This document shows, in pieces, positions 1-9,300 of a DNA stretch of 64,000 nucleotides. Numbering within the stretch: the stretch's first letter is position 1; each line of letters opens with the position of its first letter. Position numbers and translations under genes: made by a program. Under the pieces are notes generated by a model. The model did not search any database. It saw nothing but the letters and a program-made list of their open reading frames with translations, and had not been told where the DNA came from. Source of the DNA: an uncultured Bacteroides sp. (GTDB lineage Bacteria > Bacteroidota > Bacteroidia > Bacteroidales > Bacteroidaceae); the NCBI RefSeq assembly GCF_963678845.1, contig NZ_OY787464.1, positions 1,364,001 to 1,428,000 of the forward strand. Direction: 5' to 3'.

Positions 1-135
1 GAAAAACGCATTGTAGAAACAGGTGATGGCATTTATATTGCTCCTGATGCAGAACACGGCTGCACCTGTCTCGAAGCTGGAATACTTATTGATTGTTTCA
101 GTCCAATGAGAGCCGACTTTCTCGATAAGAAATAA
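1..135 (+). CDS. KdgF-like cupin, C-terminal fragment (partial)
   Basis: The first 44 codons in frame 1 end in TAA and form the tail of a gene that begins left of the window. The peptide has a cupin ending, with IYIAPDAEHG followed by a strand and the closing DCFSPMRADFL. KdgF-family pectin-pathway cupins typically end in a similar DVFSPxREDFL. KdgF converts 4,5-unsaturated galacturonate to its linear ketonized form, which fits the pectin genes that follow. The gene points towards the minus-strand SusD gene, so the two are convergent. The family assignment rests on a short tail; a different small cupin is possible. Confidence 0.6.
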   Translation, partial: EKRIVETGDGIYIAPDAEHGCTCLEAGILIDCFSPMRADFLDKK

Positions 136-161
136 GCTCCATATATTTTGTTTTAAATAAG

Positions 162-192
162 GGGTGTGTAATTCAAATCTCATACCCTCTTT
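162..192 (+). terminator. possible terminator after the cupin gene
   Basis: GGGTGTG (162-168) can pair with CATACCC (181-187), with one G-U pair, and a pyrimidine-rich stretch (TCTTTCT) follows. It lies 27 bases past the cupin stop codon. The stem is short, so this is a weak call. The rest of 136-334 shows no gene. Confidence 0.35.
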
Positions 193-334
193 CTATAAAT
201 TCCAAAACTTACCAATTTTCTTCTTTCATATTCACCATGATAACTACATCCTTTGCTTTAAATTTAGAGAAATAGATTACATTCTCATAAAAAGTACTCA
301 TTTTGAAACAATGACCATGTATGGATAACTTAGC

Positions 335-370
335 AAAATAGGCTGCAAACTTACGTATGCAGCCTATTTT
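335..370. terminator. strong bidirectional hairpin between cupin and SusD genes
   Basis: AAAATAGGCTGC (335-346) pairs perfectly with GCAGCCTATTTT (359-370) around a 12-base loop. The A and T arms give a U-rich 3' side on either strand. It sits 49 bases past the stop of the minus-strand SusD gene, so it most likely ends the SusC/SusD transcript. Confidence 0.8.
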
Positions 371-419
371 ATTAAGTATCTATAAATTAAAGATCCATTT
401 TCTAAAAATTTGCTTTCTA

Positions 420-2534
420 CTATTTCTGAGCAAAACCATAACCATTGGTTATCTTACCATTTGAAGTAGAAATTGTATTTGAGTTCATTGGTACAAGATA
501 GATAGGAGCTTTACCTTCTTGGTAACCACAGAATACAGTTGTTAAGTACTCATTCTCGTTATCAACAATTGTTTTACCCCAGTCAACTTGTTTATATCCT
601 GCAGCAAGCAAAGCAGTAGCCTCAGTTCCATAAGGATCAATATAATTAAACAGACCTTTGATAGCTATGTTTGTAGTAGTAGACTTATATACACAACCAA
701 GAGATTCCCATGCATCATTTTGTCCTCTCCATCCTGGATAAAGGACTGGATCACTTGTGTTTGTACATTGAGTAGTTAGTCTGTAACCAAAGGTGCTTTT
801 TGCATCAATAGCTTTTGTCCATATATACTTTGAAATTGTATTTCCATTCTCAAAAGTATAATAGCCATTTGCTTTTAATCCACTAATCATTGCACTTAAT
901 TGAGCTTTTAATTTGGTAATAGCTTCAGGTAATTTACCTGTGCGGATAAGGTCATAACGACGAAGTCCTTCACCACCAAATTCAAGTTTACGTTCCTGAG
1001 CAACAGCTTCTTTTATACCGCCACATTTTGTAATAAATCCGTCCACATTAGCAAGAGCAGCAGTTTTAAATGCACGTTCATGAACCTTACGTAGTTCTGC
1101 TTTAGCTAAGTCATCCTGACCTAACTCTGCATATACCTCTGCAAGCATCAAAACAACATCAGAACAGCGCATATAAGGAGCATTTATACCTGCATTTCGT
1201 TGAGCTGCAGTATATGGAGTCGTCATTCTATTTTCATCCCATTTATTATTGGCAAGACCTCCGGATGATTTAGAACTTGGTTTAAAGTCAATCATAACCT
1301 CGCTTCCGCTACCAGAGCTTGCAGTAACAGTAACTGTTACGTCACGACGCATGTCATTAGGATCAAAATCTCCATAGTAATAGGTTGGATGAAAACGAGA
1401 CTGACCATAGCTCTTACATGGGTAAGCATTCTTGCTACCACCATTAGAAGGACGACCAAAAGCATAAGGACGTTCAGAACTTGATCCATATGTTTCAGGA
1501 ATTTCATAAATAGACTCTTCAGACACTTGTCCATCACCATTCATCATTTCCTGAAAAACGTTCTGATAAGGATTACCAAATGCTTGTCCTGTTTTACTAG
1601 TAGAACGGCTATCAGCAGTTAAAAGTTTAGCAGAACCAGGATTGGCTACACAAGCAGCAAGATATATTTTTGCAGTTTCATAGAACGTTTTATAATCAGT
1701 TCGTCTATTATAAACTGCACCATTATTTTCAGTTCCTAATTGAGTAAATGACAATGTTTCTCCTTTAAGATTCTTATAGAAGTTTGCTCCCAGATCTGTA
1801 CGACGAGTTGCATATCCACCAGCGTAAAGACACATACGGCCTATCAAACCTTGAACATATGTACGAGACATAGAAAGAGGAACTGTAGTAGCATTCTCTC
1901 CAACACGATACATCAAAGGTTCCACTTCAATAAGTTTATTGATATGATATTCGTAGATCTCATCACGAGAAGTAAGTCCTTCCGCTGATACACCAGCAAC
2001 TAGCTGATGAGGAACGTCACCAAAGAAACGGCATAGTTCAAAATATGCAGTAGCACGCAAAGCAACAGCTTCACCATAAAGTTCGGACATTTCACTTGGC
2101 TTTCCTGCACTCATATAAGTTTGGAAAGAAGAAGAAGCTTCAAAGGATTTTATAAGCGTGTTAGTAGTAGCTATAATAGAATATAGATTTGTCCAAGCTG
2201 TACTTGAATCACTAAAGTCTATACTAAATCCAGCTGTTCCTCCAGCATATAAATTTTCAGGGATATGACGAGTCTGAGCAGAATATGCTTCTGGATGGCG
2301 TTCTGAGTCCGAACCAACTGCACATAAATCATAGAATAATCCATTAGAATGTACATAAGCCTTACTTCTCCATAATTCATATGCATTAGTTAAAGCAGCA
2401 CGAGCAGTAGATGGATCAGAAAACACAAAGCTAACATCTGCATCTGATGGTGATTTGGTTTCCAGGAAATCAGTGCATGATGTATTAAAGAAGAGCATAC
2501 CAGCACCAAATATTGTATATAATATTTTTTTCAT
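420..2534 (-). CDS. susD-like: SusD/RagB-family glycan-binding lipoprotein
   Basis: Outer-membrane surface lipoprotein that captures oligosaccharide and passes it to its SusC partner. The N-terminus is a lipoprotein signal ending in a lipobox with Cys20 (FFNTSC). An N-terminal SusD-like helical region follows, with the ELYGEAVALRATAYFELCRFFGDVP stretch typical of the TPR-like core near residues 152-176. The C-terminal RagB/SusD part holds EERKLEFGGEGLRRYDLIR-like sequence. At 704 residues it is longer than the usual 500-600, with extra sequence in the middle and C-terminus. It starts 26 bases after the SusC stop, so the two are co-transcribed. The substrate is inferred to be pectic from neighbouring esterases and the GH105. 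Confidence 0.95.
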   Translation of the reverse strand: MKKILYTIFGAGMLFFNTSCTDFLETKSPSDADVSFVFSDPSTARAALTNAYELWRSKAYVHSNGLFYDLCAVGSDSERHPEAYSAQTRHIPENLYAGGTAGFSIDFSDSSTAWTNLYSIIATTNTLIKSFEASSSFQTYMSAGKPSEMSELYGEAVALRATAYFELCRFFGDVPHQLVAGVSAEGLTSRDEIYEYHINKLIEVEPLMYRVGENATTVPLSMSRTYVQGLIGRMCLYAGGYATRRTDLGANFYKNLKGETLSFTQLGTENNGAVYNRRTDYKTFYETAKIYLAACVANPGSAKLLTADSRSTSKTGQAFGNPYQNVFQEMMNGDGQVSEESIYEIPETYGSSSERPYAFGRPSNGGSKNAYPCKSYGQSRFHPTYYYGDFDPNDMRRDVTVTVTASSGSGSEVMIDFKPSSKSSGGLANNKWDENRMTTPYTAAQRNAGINAPYMRCSDVVLMLAEVYAELGQDDLAKAELRKVHERAFKTAALANVDGFITKCGGIKEAVAQERKLEFGGEGLRRYDLIRTGKLPEAITKLKAQLSAMISGLKANGYYTFENGNTISKYIWTKAIDAKSTFGYRLTTQCTNTSDPVLYPGWRGQNDAWESLGCVYKSTTTNIAIKGLFNYIDPYGTEATALLAAGYKQVDWGKTIVDNENEYLTTVFCGYQEGKAPIYLVPMNSNTISTSNGKITNGYGFAQK

Positions 2535-2560
2535 TTTATTACTTTTTTGATTATAACATA

Positions 2561-5500
2561 TTAGAATTCCAGGTTAAGACCGAAAGTAAACGTTCTGGCA
2601 CGTGGATAACTTCCCCAGTCAAGTCCAAGGGTTGGATACTTTCCTGCATTTGCAGTAGTTGACTTATTTGAGAATGTATTAACTTCAGGATCCAAACCAG
2701 AATAACCTGTAATAGTAAACAAGTTACCTGCTGTTGCATAGAAACGTAAACGCTGAATACTAAGTTTCTTTATAAGTTGTTTAGGAAGTGTATATCCTAC
2801 AGTCAATGTATTTAAACGTAGATAAGACGCATCCTCAATAAATGTAGAAAGAACAATACCATTTTCATAATAAGGTAAGCCATATTGAGCATTAGCATTT
2901 AATGTATTAAGTGCTGTAGGATCTGTCACAGCAACCAAATCACCAGAGGCATTCACATCATATGCCTTAAAACAGTTTTTCACAAAAGCAAGGCGATTGG
3001 CTCCTATAGAAACGTCTTTGTTTCCATACATATTAACCATCGAATTAGCATTGTAGATTTTACCACCAATGGCCCATGCAAAACCTGCACTTAAATCAAA
3101 ACCTTTATAATTCATGTTCAGGTTGAAACCGCCTGTATGTTTTGGAGTTACTTCACCAAGATCAGTGACATCCTTGCTATCAACAATATTATCTTCACTC
3201 GGATTCATATTATGTAGCTTTACAGCACCTGGGAATGCATTCTGACCAGCAGCCTTTTTAAATGGACTAGGATAGTTACCTGTTATAGAACTTGAAAGAT
3301 CAGCTACTCCACTTTTCAAAGTATAGATTCCGGTTGTACTATCATAATTAAAATCGTTTGTAGTATAAAAACCATCACACTTAAAACCACGGATCAAGCC
3401 AACCTGAGAACCTACTTTGAAAAGGTAATCATAATTAGGTTGTGTGGCAGTAGATGCCCATTGAGATCCATATTGAGCTGTTACATTATCAGCCAATTCG
3501 TCAATATTGTTTTTATTATAGTTATATGTGGCTGTTACGTTTAATGTAAAATCTTTCTTACGAATAATATCTGCTCCAAGTGATAGTTCAAATCCTTTAT
3601 TTGAGGTCTTACCTATATTTTGAAACTGATAAGAATATCCTGTTGTTTCATCAATAGGTACCTGCATTAGCAAATCTTTAGTATTGTTCCAATATGCATC
3701 AATAGAACCATAAAGACGATTATTCCAAAATCCAAAATCAAGACCAATATTTCTTGATACAGTAGTTTCCCACTTTAAATCAGGATTTGAAAGCATACCC
3801 ATTGGTTTATAAACAGTAGTTGGTACACCGTCTACTGTTACCTTAGAAGTTGCCCAGGTTTCTTTCCACAAACTAGCATCAATATTATCTGCACCAGAAG
3901 TACCGTAAGACAAACGAAGTTTAAGGTTATCTAACCAGCTTTTAGCACTACTTAAGAACGGTTCATCAGAAATACGCCAAGCAAAGGCTCCTGCAGGGAA
4001 ATATCCCCAATGATGATTAGGTGAGAATTTTGAAGAACCATCAGCACGTAATGTACCTGTTAAAAGATAACGTCCTTTATATGAATAGTTAGCGCGACCA
4101 AAGAAAGATAAAGTTCTGCTTGGAGTTCCAATAGTATTTGAAAACTGATCTTTACCAAGAGAAGGATCTGTCATGTTAATCATACCAAAAGCTTGATTGA
4201 AATCAAAACTGCTAGTATAACCAGCACCGATTATTTGAGAAGAATTTGATTTAGAAGCTAGAATCTCGTTACCTAACAATACTGAAAGGCTATTATCCTG
4301 TCCTAATCCTTGTACTTGATAATTCAGTGTTGTAGCAGAACGAACATTCCAACTATCACCTTTAGTTAGTTTGGCGTATTTGTAACTATTTGTCAAACCA
4401 TTCTCATAATATTTATCCTCACTTGATCCTCTACCCAAGCCAAGCTCAGAACGAGCAGTAAGACCTTTTATGATATCCCATGAAATAGCAGCTATACCAC
4501 GAAGATTCTGTTTTCTATTCTTCTCTATAACATCATTAACTAAGTCCAAGGTATTATAAGACTGGTCTACATTTGAGTCACCATTACCAAATCCTGCAAA
4601 AACACCTGTGCCAAGTGGATTATCAATAGGGCGAAAAGAATACGCATTAGAAAGTAAAGAACCTTTTCCATTTGTTGCCCCATCTTCTTTACCATCAGTC
4701 ATATTCTCTGTATATCTAAGATCAAGATCGAGTTTCAGGTTAGGAAGAAGTAGCTGTTGAATCTTCAAAGAACCATTAAAACGACTATAACCAGAATTAA
4801 TTTTAATACCTGTATCATTCAAATAGTTGGCTGCAAATAAAATTTTAGTTTTATCATTTCCGCCAGATATACTCAAATCGTGACTTTGCGAAATAACAGA
4901 ACGAAGTAAGTCATTAGTGTAATCATGGCTCTTTACATTAGCATATTCTGCATAGTGATTTCCATTTGTAGAACCTAGTCCAAAATAAGAAGCAACAGCA
5001 TCACCGTAACTAGCACCCAAAGCTTTAGCATAGCTCCATGTATGAAGTACATAATCTTGCGCATCAAGTACATCTAAAGTTTTAGCAGCACTCTTTGCCT
5101 GCATATAAGAGTTATAAGTCACTGTAACTTTATCAGCTTTAGCTCCTTTAGTTGTTACAAGGATAACACCATTAGCACCACGAGCACCATAGATTGCTGT
5201 TGAAGAAGCATCCTTCAACACATCAACTGTTTCAATCTGATCTGCTGGGATATCAGAGATTGAGCTTACTGGAAATCCATCAACAATAAAAAGTGGATCA
5301 TTGGACTGAGTAATAGAACCACCTCCACGTACACGAATGGAAACATCAGCACCCGGACGTCCATCCTGAGACATTACTGATACGCCTGGCAAATGACCTT
5401 GCAATGCCTGAGCTACATTTGATACAGGATTAGCTACTAAATCTTTGTTACTGATTGAAGCTACAGAGCCTGTTAAATCACGCTTCTTCACTGTTCCATA

Positions 5501-5836
5501 ACCAATAACAACAACCTCATCAAGATTTTTTGCATCTTCTACTAGCTTCACATTAATTTTTGTTTGATTACCTACATTTACAACTTGAGGTATGTAACCA
5601 ATAAAAGAAAACTGAAGTTTTGCATTGTCAGAAACTGAAAGAGAATAATGACCATCTAAATCCGTAATAGTTCCGTTTGTTGTACCGACCGCAGTTATAT
5701 TTACTCCAATCATAGGTTCACCGTTAGCATCTGTAACGACACCGGTAACCGCATGACTTTGTGCAAAAGAAACAAGGCAAAGCATACTCAGAAATAGAGT
5801 TGCAATTGCCCTTTTGGCAAGTGTTTTTCGATTCAT
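2561..5836 (-). CDS. susC-like: SusC/RagA-family TonB-dependent transporter
   Basis: Outer-membrane beta-barrel that imports oligosaccharides using TonB energy. In order: a signal peptide ending FAQS, a carboxypeptidase-like domain (VTGVVTDANGEPMIGVNI, about residues 30-110), a TonB-box and plug region starting at VVVIGYG with the SusC signature (DVLKDASSTAIYGARGANG), and a long barrel ending in an aromatic-terminated strand (FTFGLNLEF). Its 1091 residues are normal for the family. There is no FecR/anti-sigma N-terminal extension, which fits control by the nearby hybrid two-component protein. It is the first gene of a SusC-SusD pair and has a clear TAnnTTTG promoter about 60 bases upstream. 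Confidence 0.96.
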   Translation of the reverse strand: MNRKTLAKRAIATLFLSMLCLVSFAQSHAVTGVVTDANGEPMIGVNITAVGTTNGTITDLDGHYSLSVSDNAKLQFSFIGYIPQVVNVGNQTKINVKLVEDAKNLDEVVVIGYGTVKKRDLTGSVASISNKDLVANPVSNVAQALQGHLPGVSVMSQDGRPGADVSIRVRGGGSITQSNDPLFIVDGFPVSSISDIPADQIETVDVLKDASSTAIYGARGANGVILVTTKGAKADKVTVTYNSYMQAKSAAKTLDVLDAQDYVLHTWSYAKALGASYGDAVASYFGLGSTNGNHYAEYANVKSHDYTNDLLRSVISQSHDLSISGGNDKTKILFAANYLNDTGIKINSGYSRFNGSLKIQQLLLPNLKLDLDLRYTENMTDGKEDGATNGKGSLLSNAYSFRPIDNPLGTGVFAGFGNGDSNVDQSYNTLDLVNDVIEKNRKQNLRGIAAISWDIIKGLTARSELGLGRGSSEDKYYENGLTNSYKYAKLTKGDSWNVRSATTLNYQVQGLGQDNSLSVLLGNEILASKSNSSQIIGAGYTSSFDFNQAFGMINMTDPSLGKDQFSNTIGTPSRTLSFFGRANYSYKGRYLLTGTLRADGSSKFSPNHHWGYFPAGAFAWRISDEPFLSSAKSWLDNLKLRLSYGTSGADNIDASLWKETWATSKVTVDGVPTTVYKPMGMLSNPDLKWETTVSRNIGLDFGFWNNRLYGSIDAYWNNTKDLLMQVPIDETTGYSYQFQNIGKTSNKGFELSLGADIIRKKDFTLNVTATYNYNKNNIDELADNVTAQYGSQWASTATQPNYDYLFKVGSQVGLIRGFKCDGFYTTNDFNYDSTTGIYTLKSGVADLSSSITGNYPSPFKKAAGQNAFPGAVKLHNMNPSEDNIVDSKDVTDLGEVTPKHTGGFNLNMNYKGFDLSAGFAWAIGGKIYNANSMVNMYGNKDVSIGANRLAFVKNCFKAYDVNASGDLVAVTDPTALNTLNANAQYGLPYYENGIVLSTFIEDASYLRLNTLTVGYTLPKQLIKKLSIQRLRFYATAGNLFTITGYSGLDPEVNTFSNKSTTANAGKYPTLGLDWGSYPRARTFTFGLNLEF

Positions 5837-5898
5837 AAATTTATATTTTACAGTTGTTAAATTAAGGAATAAAGGTTTTTACGACCGTTTATCTGCAG

Positions 5899-5906
5899 CA
5901 AAAGTA
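5899..5906 (-). promoter_or_regulatory. Bacteroides-type -7 element for susC
   Basis: On the minus strand the sequence is TACTTTTG, an exact TAnnTTTG match, 62 bases before the SusC start codon. No good -33 TTTG is visible at the expected distance, as is common where an activator is needed. Confidence 0.6.
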
Positions 5907-6270
5907 TGATTATATGAAAAAGAATACTGGGATATATTGATTCTTTATGTAGAAATATCGATTTATAATTGGGAAAGGCTAAATATTACACTGTCGAACT
6001 CAATTATTAATAGCATACATATAATTAGGAATCTATTTCAGTTGTTTTTTAAAAGAATTCAAGTTCTGTCATTATTATGTTTCTCTGGCTGAGATAACAT
6101 CAAGCACAGCAGACTCTATTATTAAAGTCCTATAATCTTAGTTTATTAATGACTCATTATACAGTTAAAAAATGGAAGACTATATCTGTACTGATATCTC
6201 ATTATTTATAAACAATGAAATTTCAATGCAGATACAGCCTTCAATATAAACAAAATTTCTATACCTTGTT
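5907..6270. other. intergenic region upstream of susC, no gene seen
   Basis: About 360 AT-rich bases between the susC promoter and the small membrane peptide gene. I see no convincing coding frame or hairpin terminator. It probably contains the regulator-binding site for the SusC/SusD operon, but no specific site can be named. Confidence 0.4.
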
Positions 6271-6369
6271 TTATTGAAGAGCTTCCAAAAAGATAGCAAA
6301 AAGGATGGTTGCCAAACCAGCCAGCAAAAGAACAACGACAATCCAAAAAATTAGCTTATGTGATCTCAT
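6271..6369 (-). CDS. 32-residue single-pass membrane peptide
   Basis: Short frame of 32 codons plus stop, 13 bases downstream of the hybrid sensor/regulator gene on the same strand. The peptide begins MRSHKLIFW and continues as one hydrophobic helix (IVVVLLLAGLATILFAIFL) with a basic N-terminus, the pattern of a small inner-membrane protein. A run that is almost entirely hydrophobic after a positive start is unlikely by chance in such AT-rich DNA, but there is no other proof of expression. It might act on the sensor next door; this is inference. Confidence 0.5.
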   Translation of the reverse strand: MRSHKLIFWIVVVLLLAGLATILFAIFLEALQ

Positions 6370-6382
6370 ATAATTATGTAAA

Positions 6383-9300
6383 TTACTTATAATTCTTTCC
6401 AACTTTGTCTTTATACTCTGTTGGAGTCATTCCATATTTTTGCTTAAAGCATTTGCTAAAGTAACGAGGGTCATTTATACCAACCATATAAGAAATCTGT
6501 GTCATATTATACTCGCCTGTTTCAATAAGTTGAACAGCTCGTTTTACACGCATTTCTTTTATAAATTCAATTGGAGCTAATCCTGTGAGCATTTTTAGTT
6601 TTTTAAAGAAAACAGAACGACTTACAGCTAATTGCTGTACCAAATCATCTACAACTAGAGCCCCATTATCCATATTCTTTTCCATCAATTCAAGAAGTTT
6701 CTCCATAAATCTACAATCATGTGGCGACATAACTGCTTGTTCTGCTAGTCCACCATCATCTTCTTTAGGTTGGACCATCAGATTTGCACGATAGAGTTCC
6801 TGTAATTTATGTCGTTGCGCCAGTAAATTATCAACTCTGGCTTTCAGATATACAGCACTAAATGGCTTTGTTATATAATCATCTGCTCCAAATTCCAGCC
6901 CTTGCAGTTTACTCTCTATGGCCGACTTGGCTGATAACAGTACAATAGGAATATGACTAGTAGCCATTTCTGCTTTCAGCTCTTTGGTTAGTTCAATACC
7001 ATCCTTCTCGGGCATCATTACATCACTGATAATCATGTCAGGGACACACCTCAATGCCTTTTCCAATCCTTCCTGACCATTAGCCGCTTCAATTACCTGG
7101 AACGAAGAATTGAAAATGCTACGCAAAAAGAACCGAAGTTCAGCATTATCCTCCACCAGAAGCATTGTTTCTTTCATGGAATCTTCATTTTCATCTGTCA
7201 CTTCAGAATTTTTAGATTGTCCGTTATACTGAATATCAGCACTATGCAATATTTCATTTAGTTCAAAATTACTTGAATCAGAAAGAATAAACTCTACATT
7301 TTCATCGTAATGATCCTTACCTTTAAGGAAATGGATTGTAAAACAACTACCTTCTCCAAGTTTACTCTCCACCTGAATTCTGGCCTTATGCATCTCAACC
7401 AGTTCTTTCACCAATGATAGACCAATACCGGTACTAGGTTGGTTGAAAATATTTTTATCAACCAGATTCTCAAAGCGGGTAAAAAGAGAGTTCTTTTTGT
7501 TGTCTGCAATTCCAATACCCTGATCACATACCCCAATTGCCAATGTAATGTCCTCATCTTTAATAATGACCTTAATCATTTTCCCCTGAGGCGTATATTT
7601 AAAGGCATTAGAAAGAAGATTGAATACCATTTTTTCAAGTTTGTCTATATCTGCCCAAAGAATCATCTGAGGTTTCTCGTTTTCAAGTATAAACTTTATA
7701 TGGTGATCTTCGGCCATTGATTCAAAACTCTCCATAATACGACGAACAAACGGAACCACATCAATCTCCTGTACCTTCATTTTCATCTTTCGATTCTGAA
7801 TCTTCCGGAAGTCAAGTATCTGATTTACCAATCTCAACATGCGGTCTGTATTTCGTTTTACCAGATTAAGTTGTTCACGGGCATCGTCGGGTAACTTTGA
7901 ACTTTCAAGAACATATTCCACCGGTCCGGAAATCAACGTTAGCGGTGTACGCAATTCATGAGATATATCTGTAAAGAAGCGAAGTTTAATATCTGAAACT
8001 TGTTGTTCAACTGATACTTCATTTTTTAACCGATAGATTGTAAACAATATATATACAGCAATAAGAATCAATGCAAGAATCAGAATAAAATAGAGCATAT
8101 AAGCCCATGGAGTTTCCCAAAAAGAGGGTAATATAGTAATTTTAATACTACGTTCATTGTTCACCCACACACCATCACTGTTTGTTGATTTCACCCGGAA
8201 TACGTAATCACCTTTCGGAAGATTTGTATAAGTAGCCGTACGTTGCTTATCAACATTTGTCCATTCCTTGTCAAACCCTTCTAGTATATACGCATACTGA
8301 ATGTTTTGAGAATTCCGCATATCCAGCGCTGCATATTGTATAGTTACTATGTTTTCTTTGTGTGAAAGCTTTAGTTCTTTTGTGTTATCCAAGGTAACCT
8401 TCAGAACTGACTCTTCTCCCGGCTCTACAACCTTATTGGCTATCATAAGTTGCGAAAAAGTTATATGAGGTACATAAGTACTTTTACGGATAGTCAGCGG
8501 ATTAAAATGAAAGATACCGCTTGTGGTTCCAAAATAGAGTTCATTATTATATGCCGCTTCGGAAGTTCCTTCGCTGAAATTGACTTTGAAAGCAAAACTT
8601 TTATCCTCGTAATTTTCAAATCTTTGCTGTGAAGGGATAAATTTACTTAAACCATTTTCTGTACTTATCCAGAGATTCCCTTTTGTATCTTCCTGCATTG
8701 AAAGCAATACATCCGATGGGGCACCATCTTTCACTGTATAGCATTTAAATATTGCCTTATTTTTTCCTGAAGCTGATATCAGTTTATTAAGTCCCCCACC
8801 AAAAGTAGCAAAATACAATTCGCCTTTTCTGGTTGAATGAATCCAATGTACATCGTTATTACTTAAACTATTTGGATTGCCCGGTATACGGGAATAATGA
8901 TTAAACTGTATTTCTTCTGGATTTGAGAAGTTATCCTTAAAAGAAATGACTCCGGAAGTAGTACCTACCCAAATATTTCCTTTAACGTCCTCAGTTATGT
9001 AACGAGCCCGATAACACTGATCAATAGGATATCCTTTTAAGTTATTTCGGTTATTGATAAAGATAATACGCCCATTCTTATCCTCATCAATATAATTAAT
9101 GCCACCGCCAAAAGTGGCAATCCATACCCTTCCTTTTGAATCTTCAAATATAGAATAAATATTATCGTCGCTCAGACTATAAATATCGTCTTCGCTATAA
9201 TTATAGCGGGAAAGGCGAAACTGGCTACCAGTTTTTTCCGCACGAACTAAACCACCACCTTTCATTCCAATCAGGATAACACCTTTTCTGTCTTGAGTTA

